Below are positions 19,212-27,296 of a stretch of 64,000 nucleotides of DNA, piece after piece. Position 1 is the stretch's first letter. Each line of letters opens with the position of its first letter. Source of the stretch: Aequorivita iocasae (GTDB taxonomy: Bacteria; Bacteroidota; Bacteroidia; Flavobacteriales; Flavobacteriaceae). The DNA is taken from the NCBI RefSeq assembly GCF_016757735.1, contig NZ_CP068439.1, positions 2,046,001 to 2,110,000 on the forward strand, in the 5' to 3' direction. The notes under the pieces were generated by a model. The model had not been told where the DNA came from. It saw nothing but the letters and a program-made list of their open reading frames with translations, and searched no databases. The position numbers and the translations under genes were made by a program.

Positions 19212-21104
19212 TTATTTAATCATCTCATAACTGCGCTTTATGAACGCCGTAAGTTCTTCTCCTTTGAGTAAATTTTTGCTCAACCTTGCCAAATCGAGAG
19301 CTTGGTTTACCAATCTTTCTTTCTTCTTTTCGGTTTTTGTATTCAGGATTTCACTAACCAATTCATGGTTGGTATTTACTATCAAATTGTACATTTCCGG
19401 GAAGCCTCCCATCCCAAACATACCGCCACCACCGGTTTTCTGCATATCTTTCATTCTACGCATAAATTCGGGCTCGGTAATTATGAACGGGTTTGCATTG
19501 CTGTCCAATGCTTCAAGTTGTACGCTGAATTTTTCTTTCGGTATAACGCCTTCCAAAAAGGTTTTCAGCGTTTCCTTTTCTTCGTCGGAAAGTTTTGAAA
19601 TCTGTGCATCGTCCTTTTTGATGAGGTTTTCCACGTGATCGCTATCCACGCGTACAAAGGAAATTTTCTCTTCCTTGCTTTCCACTTTTTGAAGCAAATG
19701 TGCAACTATTGGCGAATCCAAAAGCAATACTTCATATCCTTTCTCTTTGGCGGCTTCTATGTAGCTGTGCTGTTCTTCTTTGTTGGAAGCATAAAGAAGT
19801 ACTAGATTGTCGTCCTTATCGGTCTGCACGTCTTTTATTTTTTCCTTGAATTCTGAAAAGGTGAAATATTTGTCGTCAACCGTTGGATACAGGGCAAAAT
19901 CCTGTGCTTTTTCAAAGAATTTATCTTCAGTCAACATTCCGTATTCAATAACGATTTTAATGTCGTTCCATTTCTTTTCAAAGCCATCGCGGTCATTGTT
20001 GAAAAGACTTTTCAACTTATCTGCGACTTTTCGGGTTATGTAGCTCGAAATCTTTTTCACAGCGCCATCGGCCTGCAAATAGCTACGCGATACGTTCAGC
20101 GGAATGTCCGGACTGTCAATAACCCCACGGAGCATCGTCAAGAATTCGGGCACGATTCCTTCCACGTTATCGGTTACGAAAACCTGGTTTTGATAGAGCT
20201 GGATTTTATCCTTTTGAATGCTCATATCGTTCGTCATCTTCGGAAAATAAAGAATTCCGGTAAGATTGAACGGATAGTCAACGTTCAGGTGAATGTGGAA
20301 AAGCGGCTCCTCGAACTGCATTGGGTACAATTCGCGATAAAATGAATTATAATCTTTATCTTCCAATTCAGTGGGCTGCTTAGTCCACGCCGGGTTTGGA
20401 TTGTTGATAATATTGTCAACTTCCTTCGTTGGCGCTTTGTCGTCTTCTTTTGCGCCTTCAGGTTTTGGAAGGGTTTCGGTGCGCGTTCCGAATTTAATCG
20501 GAATTGGCATAAACTTGTTATATTTCACCAGTAACTCACGGATGCGGCTTTCTTCCAAAAATTCGGTAGAATCGTCGGCTATGTGAAGGATAATCTCAGT
20601 CCCTCTTTCCTTTTTATCGGCTTTTTCAATGGTAAATTCTGGCGAACCGTCGCAGCTCCAGTGTACCGCTGGCTCATCTTTGTAGCTTTTGGTGATGATT
20701 TCCACCTTTTTGGCAACCATAAAAGCGGAATAAAACCCAAGTCCAAAATGCCCAATAATCCCGGCATCCTTTCCGTTTTTATCTTTGTATTTTTCGATGA
20801 ATTCCTCTGCGCCGGAAAAGGCGATTTCGTTGATGTATTTTTCAACTTCATCTTTGGTCATCCCAATTCCTTGGTCAATAATGCGAAGTTCCTTTTTCTT
20901 TTTATCGAGCTTCACTTCAATCATTGGGTTGCCGTATTCCACGCCTTCAGCTTCGCCGATGTTAGCCAAATGTTTCATTTTTAAGGTAGCATCCGTCGCG
21001 TTCGAAATCAATTCACGAAGAAAAATTTCGTGATCACTGTATAAAAACTTTTTGATCAGCGGGAAGATATTGTCCACCGATACATTAATAGTTCCTTTGC
21101 TCAT
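19212..21104 (-). CDS. htpG: Molecular chaperone HtpG (bacterial Hsp90)
   Basis: A 630-residue Hsp90-family ATPase chaperone of the cytoplasm. The GHKL ATP-binding site is clear: ELISNATDA, DQGIGM, and GHFGLGFYSAFMVA, split as IGHFGLGFYS and AFMV. The middle domain has the catalytic-loop Arg in NVSRSYLQ, and the C-terminal dimerisation domain includes a Gly-rich KTGGGGMFGMGGFPEMY stretch typical of Bacteroidetes members. Full length, single gene with its own terminator. Upstream is a 225-bp region shared with the divergent tetR gene. Confidence 0.98.
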   Translation of the reverse strand: MSKGTINVSVDNIFPLIKKFLYSDHEIFLRELISNATDATLKMKHLANIGEAEGVEYGNPMIEVKLDKKKKELRIIDQGIGMTKDEVEKYINEIAFSGAEEFIEKYKDKNGKDAGIIGHFGLGFYSAFMVAKKVEIITKSYKDEPAVHWSCDGSPEFTIEKADKKERGTEIILHIADDSTEFLEESRIRELLVKYNKFMPIPIKFGTRTETLPKPEGAKEDDKAPTKEVDNIINNPNPAWTKQPTELEDKDYNSFYRELYPMQFEEPLFHIHLNVDYPFNLTGILYFPKMTNDMSIQKDKIQLYQNQVFVTDNVEGIVPEFLTMLRGVIDSPDIPLNVSRSYLQADGAVKKISSYITRKVADKLKSLFNNDRDGFEKKWNDIKIVIEYGMLTEDKFFEKAQDFALYPTVDDKYFTFSEFKEKIKDVQTDKDDNLVLLYASNKEEQHSYIEAAKEKGYEVLLLDSPIVAHLLQKVESKEEKISFVRVDSDHVENLIKKDDAQISKLSDEEKETLKTFLEGVIPKEKFSVQLEALDSNANPFIITEPEFMRRMKDMQKTGGGGMFGMGGFPEMYNLIVNTNHELVSEILNTKTEKKKERLVNQALDLARLSKNLLKGEELTAFIKRSYEMIK

Positions 21105-21215
21105 ATTTCTTATGTTTTATTTAATAATGCTATTAATTCATTTTTACTTAGTCAAATAAAATACCAAGCCTTAAAATTCTGCCACGTTGTCACTTCAAAT
21201 AACTATAAGTTTTCG

Positions 21216-21245
21216 GTTAAACTTTAACAGAATATTTTGTTTAAC
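21216..21245 (+). promoter_or_regulatory. Inverted repeat upstream of tetR, possible operator
   Basis: GTTAAAC (21216-21222) and GTTTAAC (21239-21245) are perfect inverted repeats 16 bp apart. The first 13 bases of the core (TTAAACTTTAACA) recur exactly at 23323-23335 just after the operon, followed again by GTTTAA. A -7 element TATCTTTG lies at 21273-21280. This is a plausible autoregulatory TetR site. Confidence 0.5.
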
Positions 21246-21329
21246 TAAACGATAAAAACATTGAACAAGAGTTATCTTTGTATTTAAGTAACGACCTCCA
21301 CTATCAGTAATATAAATTAAGAATATACC

Positions 21330-22019
21330 ATGGCAACTGGAACAGAAAAATCAGCTAAAACAAACAAAGCAACTTCAAAGAAAAGCGTTAATACAGGCAA
21401 GATTACCAATGCATATATGGAGTGGGTTTTAACGAAAGAAAAAGCACCGCTTAGTGTTTTCAAATTTTGTAAAGAGAACAATTTTAGCGAGGGTCAATTT
21501 TATGAACATTTTGGTTCTTTTGAAGGACTGCAAATGGCAATTTGGAACGCTTTTTATGAAGAAACCATCCGCTTGGCAAACCAGGATGAAGGGTACGAAG
21601 CCTATACTAATAAAGAAAAAATGCTCACCTTTTTTTACACGTTCTTCGAACTTCTCACCATAAACCGAAGCTATGTACTGTTCACATTACGCCAACATCA
21701 ACATATGATGAAGAATTTGAGCCAGTTAAAAGGGCTTCGGCAGAATATAAAGCATTTTGCGGCAGCTTTAATTCGGGAAAGCAATGAAGATAAAAAGTTG
21801 AAAATCCTGAAACAATCGGTAACCGTTTTTTCTGAAGGTGCGTGGCTGCAAACGCTTTTTCTGTTAAAATTCTGGATGGACGATAACTCTCCAAATTTTG
21901 AACACACAGATGTTGCTATAGAAAAATCGGTCCGCGCCATTTTTGATGTTTTTGACACCCAACATTTGGAAAGCGTGCTGGATTTCGGAAAATTTTTATG
22001 GAAAGAAAAAATGGCTTAA
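21330..22019 (+). CDS. TetR/AcrR family transcriptional regulator
   Basis: A 229-residue protein with a Lys/Ala/Thr-rich disordered N-terminal leader (about 1-22) before a TetR-type helix-turn-helix (about 25-70: ITNAYMEWVL ... FCKENNFSEGQFYEHFGSFEGL). The C-terminal helical domain would bind a ligand and dimerise. It is coupled to the ABC1 kinase gene by a TAATG overlap, so the regulator probably senses something linked to quinone or lipid metabolism and controls its own operon. An inverted repeat lies upstream. Confidence 0.85.
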   Translation: MATGTEKSAKTNKATSKKSVNTGKITNAYMEWVLTKEKAPLSVFKFCKENNFSEGQFYEHFGSFEGLQMAIWNAFYEETIRLANQDEGYEAYTNKEKMLTFFYTFFELLTINRSYVLFTLRQHQHMMKNLSQLKGLRQNIKHFAAALIRESNEDKKLKILKQSVTVFSEGAWLQTLFLLKFWMDDNSPNFEHTDVAIEKSVRAIFDVFDTQHLESVLDFGKFLWKEKMA

Positions 22020-23326
22020 TGAAGACGATAGATAAAATTCCCACAAACAAAATTCAGCGTGCTTCAAAATTAATGACAACTGGCGTGAAAGTTGGCGGCA
22101 ATTATTTGAAGTATTACGGAAAAAAGCTGGTTAATTCTGAAACCACAAAAGATGAATTGAACGAAAGCAATGCCGAAGATATTTACGACGGTCTGAAAAA
22201 TTTAAAAGGAAGCGCGCTAAAAGTTGCCCAGATGCTGAGCATGGAAAAAAACATAATGCCGAAAGCGTATGTTGAAAAATTTTCCTTGGCACAATTTCAA
22301 GTTCCACCACTTTCCGCACCTTTGGTACGGAAGACTTTTAAAAAATATTTTGGCGATACACCCGAAAGCCTTTACGATACATTCAATGCGGAATCTGTGG
22401 CTGCGGCAAGTATAGGGCAGGTTCACAAAGCTACAAAAAATGGTAAAAATTTAGCCGTAAAAATCCAGTATCCCGGCGTTGCGGAAAGCATCAGTAGTGA
22501 TTTGGCCATGATAAAACCGGTGGCAATGAAGATGTTCAATATAAAAGGAAAGGACAGCGACAAATATTTTAGGGAAGTAGAAGATAAGTTACTGGAAGAA
22601 ACCGACTATTTATTGGAAGTTGAACAAAGCAAGGAAATTACCGATGCTTGTAAAAACATTCCGAATCTACTGTTTCCAAAATATTACGAAGAACTTTCCG
22701 GAGAGCGCATAATCACGATGGATTGGATGTCGGGCCAGCATCTTTCTGAATTCACCAAAACAAATACCGATAAAGTAAAAGCGGATAAAGTAGGGCAGAC
22801 ACTGTGGGATTTTTATATGTTCCAAATGCACCGATTGAAGCGGGTGCACGCTGATCCGCACCCCGGAAATTTTTTAGTGGACGAAAATACAAACTTGATT
22901 GCAATAGATTTTGGTTGTGTTAAGACAGTTCCCGAGGAATTCTATGTGCCTTATTTTGAACTGGCAAAACCCGAGAATATAAATAATCCGGAAGTTTTTT
23001 TAGAGAAAATGTATGCTTTGGAAATTTTAAAAAAAGAAGATTCGCCTGAGGAAACAAAATTCTTTTCAGAGCTTTTTCACGAAATGCTAAGTCTTTTTAC
23101 CCAACCTTTCCACAGCGAAACCTTTGATTTTGCTAATAAAGAATTCTTCGGAAAGATTGCCGAATTGAGCAATAGATACTCCAAAGACACTGAAATTAGA
23201 AAGATGAACGGCAATCGTGGCTCCAAACACTTTTTATATATAAACCGAACTTTTTTTGGACTGTATAATTTAATGAACGATTTGGGAGCAAAAGTTTCTA
23301 TAAATAATTTTAATAAATACATTTAA
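22019..23326 (+). CDS. ABC1/AarF/UbiB family atypical kinase
   Basis: A 435-residue protein using the ATG that overlaps the tetR stop (TAATG); a start 21 bp earlier is possible but less likely. Family motifs are present: KVAQMLS in place of the usual KxGQ, the Ala-rich loop AAASIGQVHKA, LAVKIQYPG with the ATP-binding Lys, HADPHPGNFLVD and IDFGCVK for catalysis and metal binding. Relatives (UbiB, COQ8) are ATPases or kinases that support isoprenoid quinone synthesis. The Gly to Ala change in the KxGQ motif is notable, because this motif inhibits kinase activity. Probably membrane-associated. Confidence 0.9.
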   Translation: MKTIDKIPTNKIQRASKLMTTGVKVGGNYLKYYGKKLVNSETTKDELNESNAEDIYDGLKNLKGSALKVAQMLSMEKNIMPKAYVEKFSLAQFQVPPLSAPLVRKTFKKYFGDTPESLYDTFNAESVAAASIGQVHKATKNGKNLAVKIQYPGVAESISSDLAMIKPVAMKMFNIKGKDSDKYFREVEDKLLEETDYLLEVEQSKEITDACKNIPNLLFPKYYEELSGERIITMDWMSGQHLSEFTKTNTDKVKADKVGQTLWDFYMFQMHRLKRVHADPHPGNFLVDENTNLIAIDFGCVKTVPEEFYVPYFELAKPENINNPEVFLEKMYALEILKKEDSPEETKFFSELFHEMLSLFTQPFHSETFDFANKEFFGKIAELSNRYSKDTEIRKMNGNRGSKHFLYINRTFFGLYNLMNDLGAKVSINNFNKYI

Positions 23327-23348
23327 ACTTTAACAAAACTTTGTTTAA
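23323..23348 (+). promoter_or_regulatory. Second copy of the tetR operator-like sequence
   Basis: TTAAAC (23323-23328) and GTTTAA (23343-23348) are inverted repeats 14 bp apart and share 13 identical bases with the site upstream of tetR. A -7-like TATCTTTA follows at 23380-23387. Confidence 0.45.
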
Positions 23349-23387
23349 TCCTTTAACAATTTCACTAAACAAAGAATAGTATCTTTA

Positions 23388-23491
23388 CAAAGAGTAATCG
23401 AATATTAAATTGCTATGAAAAGGTAAAAAATATTCTATTATTTAATTGGTTAGGTTGTTTAAGAAGGGCGCGTCTTTTGCGCCCTTTTTTT
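23388..23491 (+). ncRNA. Candidate small RNA ending in a strong terminator
   Basis: About 100 nt lie between a promoter-like TATCTTTA (23380) and a strong terminator. The only ATG (23415) opens a three-codon frame, so it is probably noncoding. Its upstream sequence resembles the tetR control region. It could alternatively be just the 3' end of the tetR-ABC1 transcript. Confidence 0.4.
23464..23491 (+). terminator. Rho-independent terminator (GGGCGC/GCGCCC)
   Basis: AAGGGCGC (23464-23471) pairs with GCGCCCTT (23479-23486), followed by seven Ts. It is convergent with the S9 peptidase gene. Confidence 0.92.
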
Positions 23492-23501
23492 GTTTTCTAA
23501 A

Positions 23502-25955
23502 CTACTGTTTTATTTCATCGGAAACGTGTATGGGTTTTTCGTTTTTATTCTTTACATATTTATCAAGCCATTGGTCCTGTTCCCACAACATATGAAGTAT
23601 ACTTTCCTTTGCACTATACCCGTGGCTTTCCTTAGGTAGCATAACCAGTCTTGCCGTTGCTCCCAAACCTTTTAAAGCATTGAAATAACGCTCACTTTGT
23701 AGCGGATAGGTGCCTGAATTATTATCTGCTTCCCCATGGATGAGCAACAGTGGCGTCTTCATTTTATCAGCGTGCATAAAGGGCGACATTGTGTTATAAG
23801 TTTCAGGAGAATCCCAATAACTTCGCTCTTCACTTTGGAAACCGAAAGGCGTAAGAGTTCTGTTATAAGCACCACTTCGGGCAATTCCCGCTGCAAAAAG
23901 GTCAGAATGGCTTAACAGGTTCGCAACCATAAACGCACCGTAGGAATGACCGCCCACGCCCACACGATTTCTATCGATATAGCCCATCTTGTCAACGGCA
24001 TCAATGGCAGCTTTGGCATTGCCCACCAATTGAGTCCTAAAAGTATCGTTGGGTTCTTCGTCACCCTCCCCCACAATGGGAAAGGCCGCATCGTCCAAAA
24101 CCACATAGCCCTGGGTTACCCAATAAATGGGCGAGCCGTAGTATGGATAAATAAATTCATTGGGGTTTGTGGTGTTTTGCGAGGCGCTGTTTTTGTCCTT
24201 AAATTCGCGAGGATATGCCCAAAGAAGCATCGGCATTTTTTCTTTCTTCTGCATATCGTAACCAATGGGCAGATACAAAGTTCCTTCAAGCTCCAAGCCG
24301 TCATCGCGCTTGTAGCTAATAACTTCCTTGTGTACATTTTGGATGCTCTTAAAAGGATTTTCAAAAGAAGTTACTGGCGTTAAATCGTTCTTCTTTTTAA
24401 TATTTCTGAAATAATAATTGGGATATTCGTTCTGCGATTCTATCCGTACCAAAATTTTCCCTTTCTTCAGATCGATTGCCGAATTCAGATTTTCCAGCTT
24501 ATCGGTGTATTCAGATTTATAGATGCGTTTTGTTTTTTGGGTCTTTAAGTTGAATTCATCTATAAAGGGAAATTGTCCTTCCTCCGAAAAACCATCGCCC
24601 ATGAGAAAGGCGTTGCCATCAACCATTTCGAGGACCCTTTCGTCAAAATCGTTTCGGGTGGTTACAAAATTGCCGGGGTCGTTATACCTGTCCTGATAAT
24701 TTCTATCAAAAATAATCTTTGGCGTTTCCGAAGCATTTGAAGGATTGAAGAGATACGATTTTGTATTTCGGTTGTTCCACCAATAATCTGACGCAAGGGC
24801 CAGATTGTCATTTCCCCAAATAATTCCAGAGTAACGGTTTTGGGTTTTTAAAAGCAGTTTTTCCTGTCCGTTGAAGGGAGCTGGCAGTTCGTACACCGCA
24901 TCGCGATAATCTACCTTTACTTCCGGATCGCCTTTATCCATTGCCTCGGCCCAATAAAGGGTTGCGGGTTTATCAGCGCGCCATTCCATTCTTCTTTTGC
25001 CCATTCGGGTCGCCATAAATCCCTTGGGCTCTACTTCGTTTAGCGGTACATCGTTTACTTTTTGAATAAGTTTGCCTTCGTTATTATAAATATTGGTTTC
25101 AAATGGAAAACGACTATACGGCACGATATAGGAAAAGGGTCTTTTGATTGTATTCACCATTACATAATTGCCATCGGGTGAAAAATCCAATTCATCATAC
25201 ATAGCTGTTGGAAGAAAATCAGAAACTTTTCCTTCCACCGAAATCTTTTTTATCTCCGACAGGGCCAATTGTTCAAAATTATATTCGTCGTTGGGGCTGC
25301 TCAGCAAATCCTGATAGGTTCGGTTTTGGGCCTTTTCACCGTCGCTTACGGTGATGGTCGGGCCATCGGGAACGGCTTCATCTGTATTTATCAATTCCTT
25401 TCTATCCGGCGGAATTACATTTACCAACACGGCGCTGCCGTCTTTAAACCAATTAATTGGATTGCCCATATTCGCGTTCACTTTTAGATTGCTGAGTTGT
25501 TTGGCGGTACCGTTTTCAATATCCGCAAGCCAAAGCTGTACACCATCTTCCACCGTATTCAAAAAGGCAACCATTTTTTGGTTAGGTGAAATGGTAAAGT
25601 TTGAAAGCCGTGGATTGCTGGGTATTCCGGATACTTGCCGAGCGTCTTTTTCGGAAGCCTTTTTCACTTTTATATTATTATAAAACCGGGTTCTGCTGCC
25701 GATGTTGGTTTTGGGGTTTATGCGAAGTCCGCCCAACCGCAATTCAGCTTCAGAAAGTTCGGCAATAGATTTATAGGCATCGCGATAAAAAAGAACTACA
25801 TTTTCACCGTTGCTATCAATCCAAACCGAAGGTGCTAAGGGCGCCTCCACAAGTTCCAGAATTTCCTTTGGAGGTTTTTGATAGGTGAGTTTTTCCTGTG
25901 CAACAAAACTTCCTGATAGATGAAGAAGGATGGCAATTGCGATGAGTTTTTTCAT
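23502..25955 (-). CDS. Exported prolyl-oligopeptidase family peptidase (S9)
   Basis: An 817-residue serine peptidase with a signal peptide (MKKLIAIAILLHLSGSFVAQ). A long N-terminal beta-propeller (about 50-560) is followed by an alpha/beta hydrolase domain. The nucleophile motif is GGHSYGAFM; the Asp lies in HGEADNNSGTYPLQ and the His in KESHGYSA. The EAPLAPSV start and overall layout resemble the S9 glutamyl-endopeptidase-like group known from plant chloroplasts and bacteria. Likely periplasmic, with a role in peptide degradation. All triad residues are present. Confidence 0.93.
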   Translation of the reverse strand: MKKLIAIAILLHLSGSFVAQEKLTYQKPPKEILELVEAPLAPSVWIDSNGENVVLFYRDAYKSIAELSEAELRLGGLRINPKTNIGSRTRFYNNIKVKKASEKDARQVSGIPSNPRLSNFTISPNQKMVAFLNTVEDGVQLWLADIENGTAKQLSNLKVNANMGNPINWFKDGSAVLVNVIPPDRKELINTDEAVPDGPTITVSDGEKAQNRTYQDLLSSPNDEYNFEQLALSEIKKISVEGKVSDFLPTAMYDELDFSPDGNYVMVNTIKRPFSYIVPYSRFPFETNIYNNEGKLIQKVNDVPLNEVEPKGFMATRMGKRRMEWRADKPATLYWAEAMDKGDPEVKVDYRDAVYELPAPFNGQEKLLLKTQNRYSGIIWGNDNLALASDYWWNNRNTKSYLFNPSNASETPKIIFDRNYQDRYNDPGNFVTTRNDFDERVLEMVDGNAFLMGDGFSEEGQFPFIDEFNLKTQKTKRIYKSEYTDKLENLNSAIDLKKGKILVRIESQNEYPNYYFRNIKKKNDLTPVTSFENPFKSIQNVHKEVISYKRDDGLELEGTLYLPIGYDMQKKEKMPMLLWAYPREFKDKNSASQNTTNPNEFIYPYYGSPIYWVTQGYVVLDDAAFPIVGEGDEEPNDTFRTQLVGNAKAAIDAVDKMGYIDRNRVGVGGHSYGAFMVANLLSHSDLFAAGIARSGAYNRTLTPFGFQSEERSYWDSPETYNTMSPFMHADKMKTPLLLIHGEADNNSGTYPLQSERYFNALKGLGATARLVMLPKESHGYSAKESILHMLWEQDQWLDKYVKNKNEKPIHVSDEIKQ

Positions 25956-26095
25956 AATCTTAAAAATTTAAGTTTTAAAGATATTCAAAAAAGGAGATAT
26001 TACAATTGCTATGCACGCATACTATATAAACCACGATTTGTTTCCTTAAAAAGCGGTATATAGTTATCTTTCCAAATTATTTTAAACTGAAATAA

Positions 26096-27103
26096 ATGTA
26101 CACTTCAAAAATTACCGGTTTGGGATATTACGTACCCGAAAACGTGGTTACCAATGACGATCTTTCAAAATTAATGGATACCAACGATGCTTGGATCCAG
26201 GAACGTACGGGCATAAAAGAAAGAAGACATATAAAAAAGGGCGATGGCAACTCTACTTCGGTAATGGCAGTAAAAGCTTCAACCATCGCTTTGGAACGCG
26301 CCAAACTTAAACCTACTGATATTGATATGATTGTTTTTGCCACGCTAAGTCCCGATATGTATTTTCCCGGCGGTGGGGTAGAAGTACAAGAAATGATGGG
26401 AATGCGAACCATTCCCGCATTGGATGTACGCAACCAGTGCAGTGGTTTTGTGTATGCACTTTCCGTGGCCGATCAATTTGTGAAAACGGGAATGCACAAA
26501 AATATTTTGGTAATTGGCAGTGAAAACCATAGTGGCGGACTGGATATGACCACGCGCGGAAGAAATGTTTCCGTAATTTTTGGTGATGGCGCCGGTGCAG
26601 CGGTAGTTTCAAGGAATGAAACTGGAAAAGGTGGTATTCTCTCCACCCATCTTCACAGCGAAGGACAACATAAAAACGAGCTGTCATTGCAAGGACCGAG
26701 TACTAGTCATTGGGTGCCAGAAATTATTGCTGAAAATCCCCAAGAAAATATACCTTATTATCCAGTGATGAACGGTCAGTTCGTTTTTAAACACGCCATT
26801 GTCCGTTTTGCTGAGGTTATTCAAGAAGGATTGGAAGCTAATAATTTGAAGGTTGAAGATATTGATATGTTGATTCCGCATCAAGCAAATCTTCGTATTT
26901 CTCAATTTATTCAGCACAAATTGAAGCTTACCGACGATCAAGTTTTCAATAACATTCAAAAATATGGTAACACTACCGCTGCATCCATTCCAATCGCACT
27001 CACGGAAGCGTGGGAAGAAGGAAAAATCAAGGAAGGCGATCTGGTGGTCTTGGCAGCCTTTGGAAGTGGCTTTACGTGGGGAAGTGCTATTATTAGGTGG
27101 TAA
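26096..27103 (+). CDS. fabH: 3-oxoacyl-ACP synthase III (KAS III) family protein
   Basis: A 335-residue thiolase-fold enzyme that condenses acyl-CoA with malonyl-ACP to start fatty-acid chains. The catalytic triad is complete: C115 (NQCSGF), H262 (IPHQANLRI) and N292 (YGNTTAAS). The GFGSGFTWGSA-like C-terminal motif (AFGSGFTWGSAI) is also present. It is alone here rather than beside plsX or rpmF, so it may be a second FabH paralogue with different chain preference. A TATCTTTC element lies about 30 bp upstream and a strong terminator follows. Confidence 0.93.
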   Translation: MYTSKITGLGYYVPENVVTNDDLSKLMDTNDAWIQERTGIKERRHIKKGDGNSTSVMAVKASTIALERAKLKPTDIDMIVFATLSPDMYFPGGGVEVQEMMGMRTIPALDVRNQCSGFVYALSVADQFVKTGMHKNILVIGSENHSGGLDMTTRGRNVSVIFGDGAGAAVVSRNETGKGGILSTHLHSEGQHKNELSLQGPSTSHWVPEIIAENPQENIPYYPVMNGQFVFKHAIVRFAEVIQEGLEANNLKVEDIDMLIPHQANLRISQFIQHKLKLTDDQVFNNIQKYGNTTAASIPIALTEAWEEGKIKEGDLVVLAAFGSGFTWGSAIIRW

Positions 27104-27125
27104 TATTACTTCTGCAAAAAATATA

Positions 27126-27160
27126 AAAAGCCTTTCAGAAATTGAAAGGCTTTTATTTTA
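27126..27160 (+). terminator. Terminator after fabH
   Basis: AAAAGCCTTTCA (27126-27137) pairs with TGAAAGGCTTTT (27143-27154), a perfect 12-bp stem followed by a T-rich tail. Confidence 0.92.
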
Positions 27161-27296
27161 CCTAAAAATGGTATAATTCGTTAAAGGCTAATTCAAATAA
27201 ATTATAAAATGAACTTTCAGGTATTATGTTGTAATAGACGAGATGCAATCGTGCATAGTTTCACCCCATATCACTTTTTAACAAAAGAATAACGGT

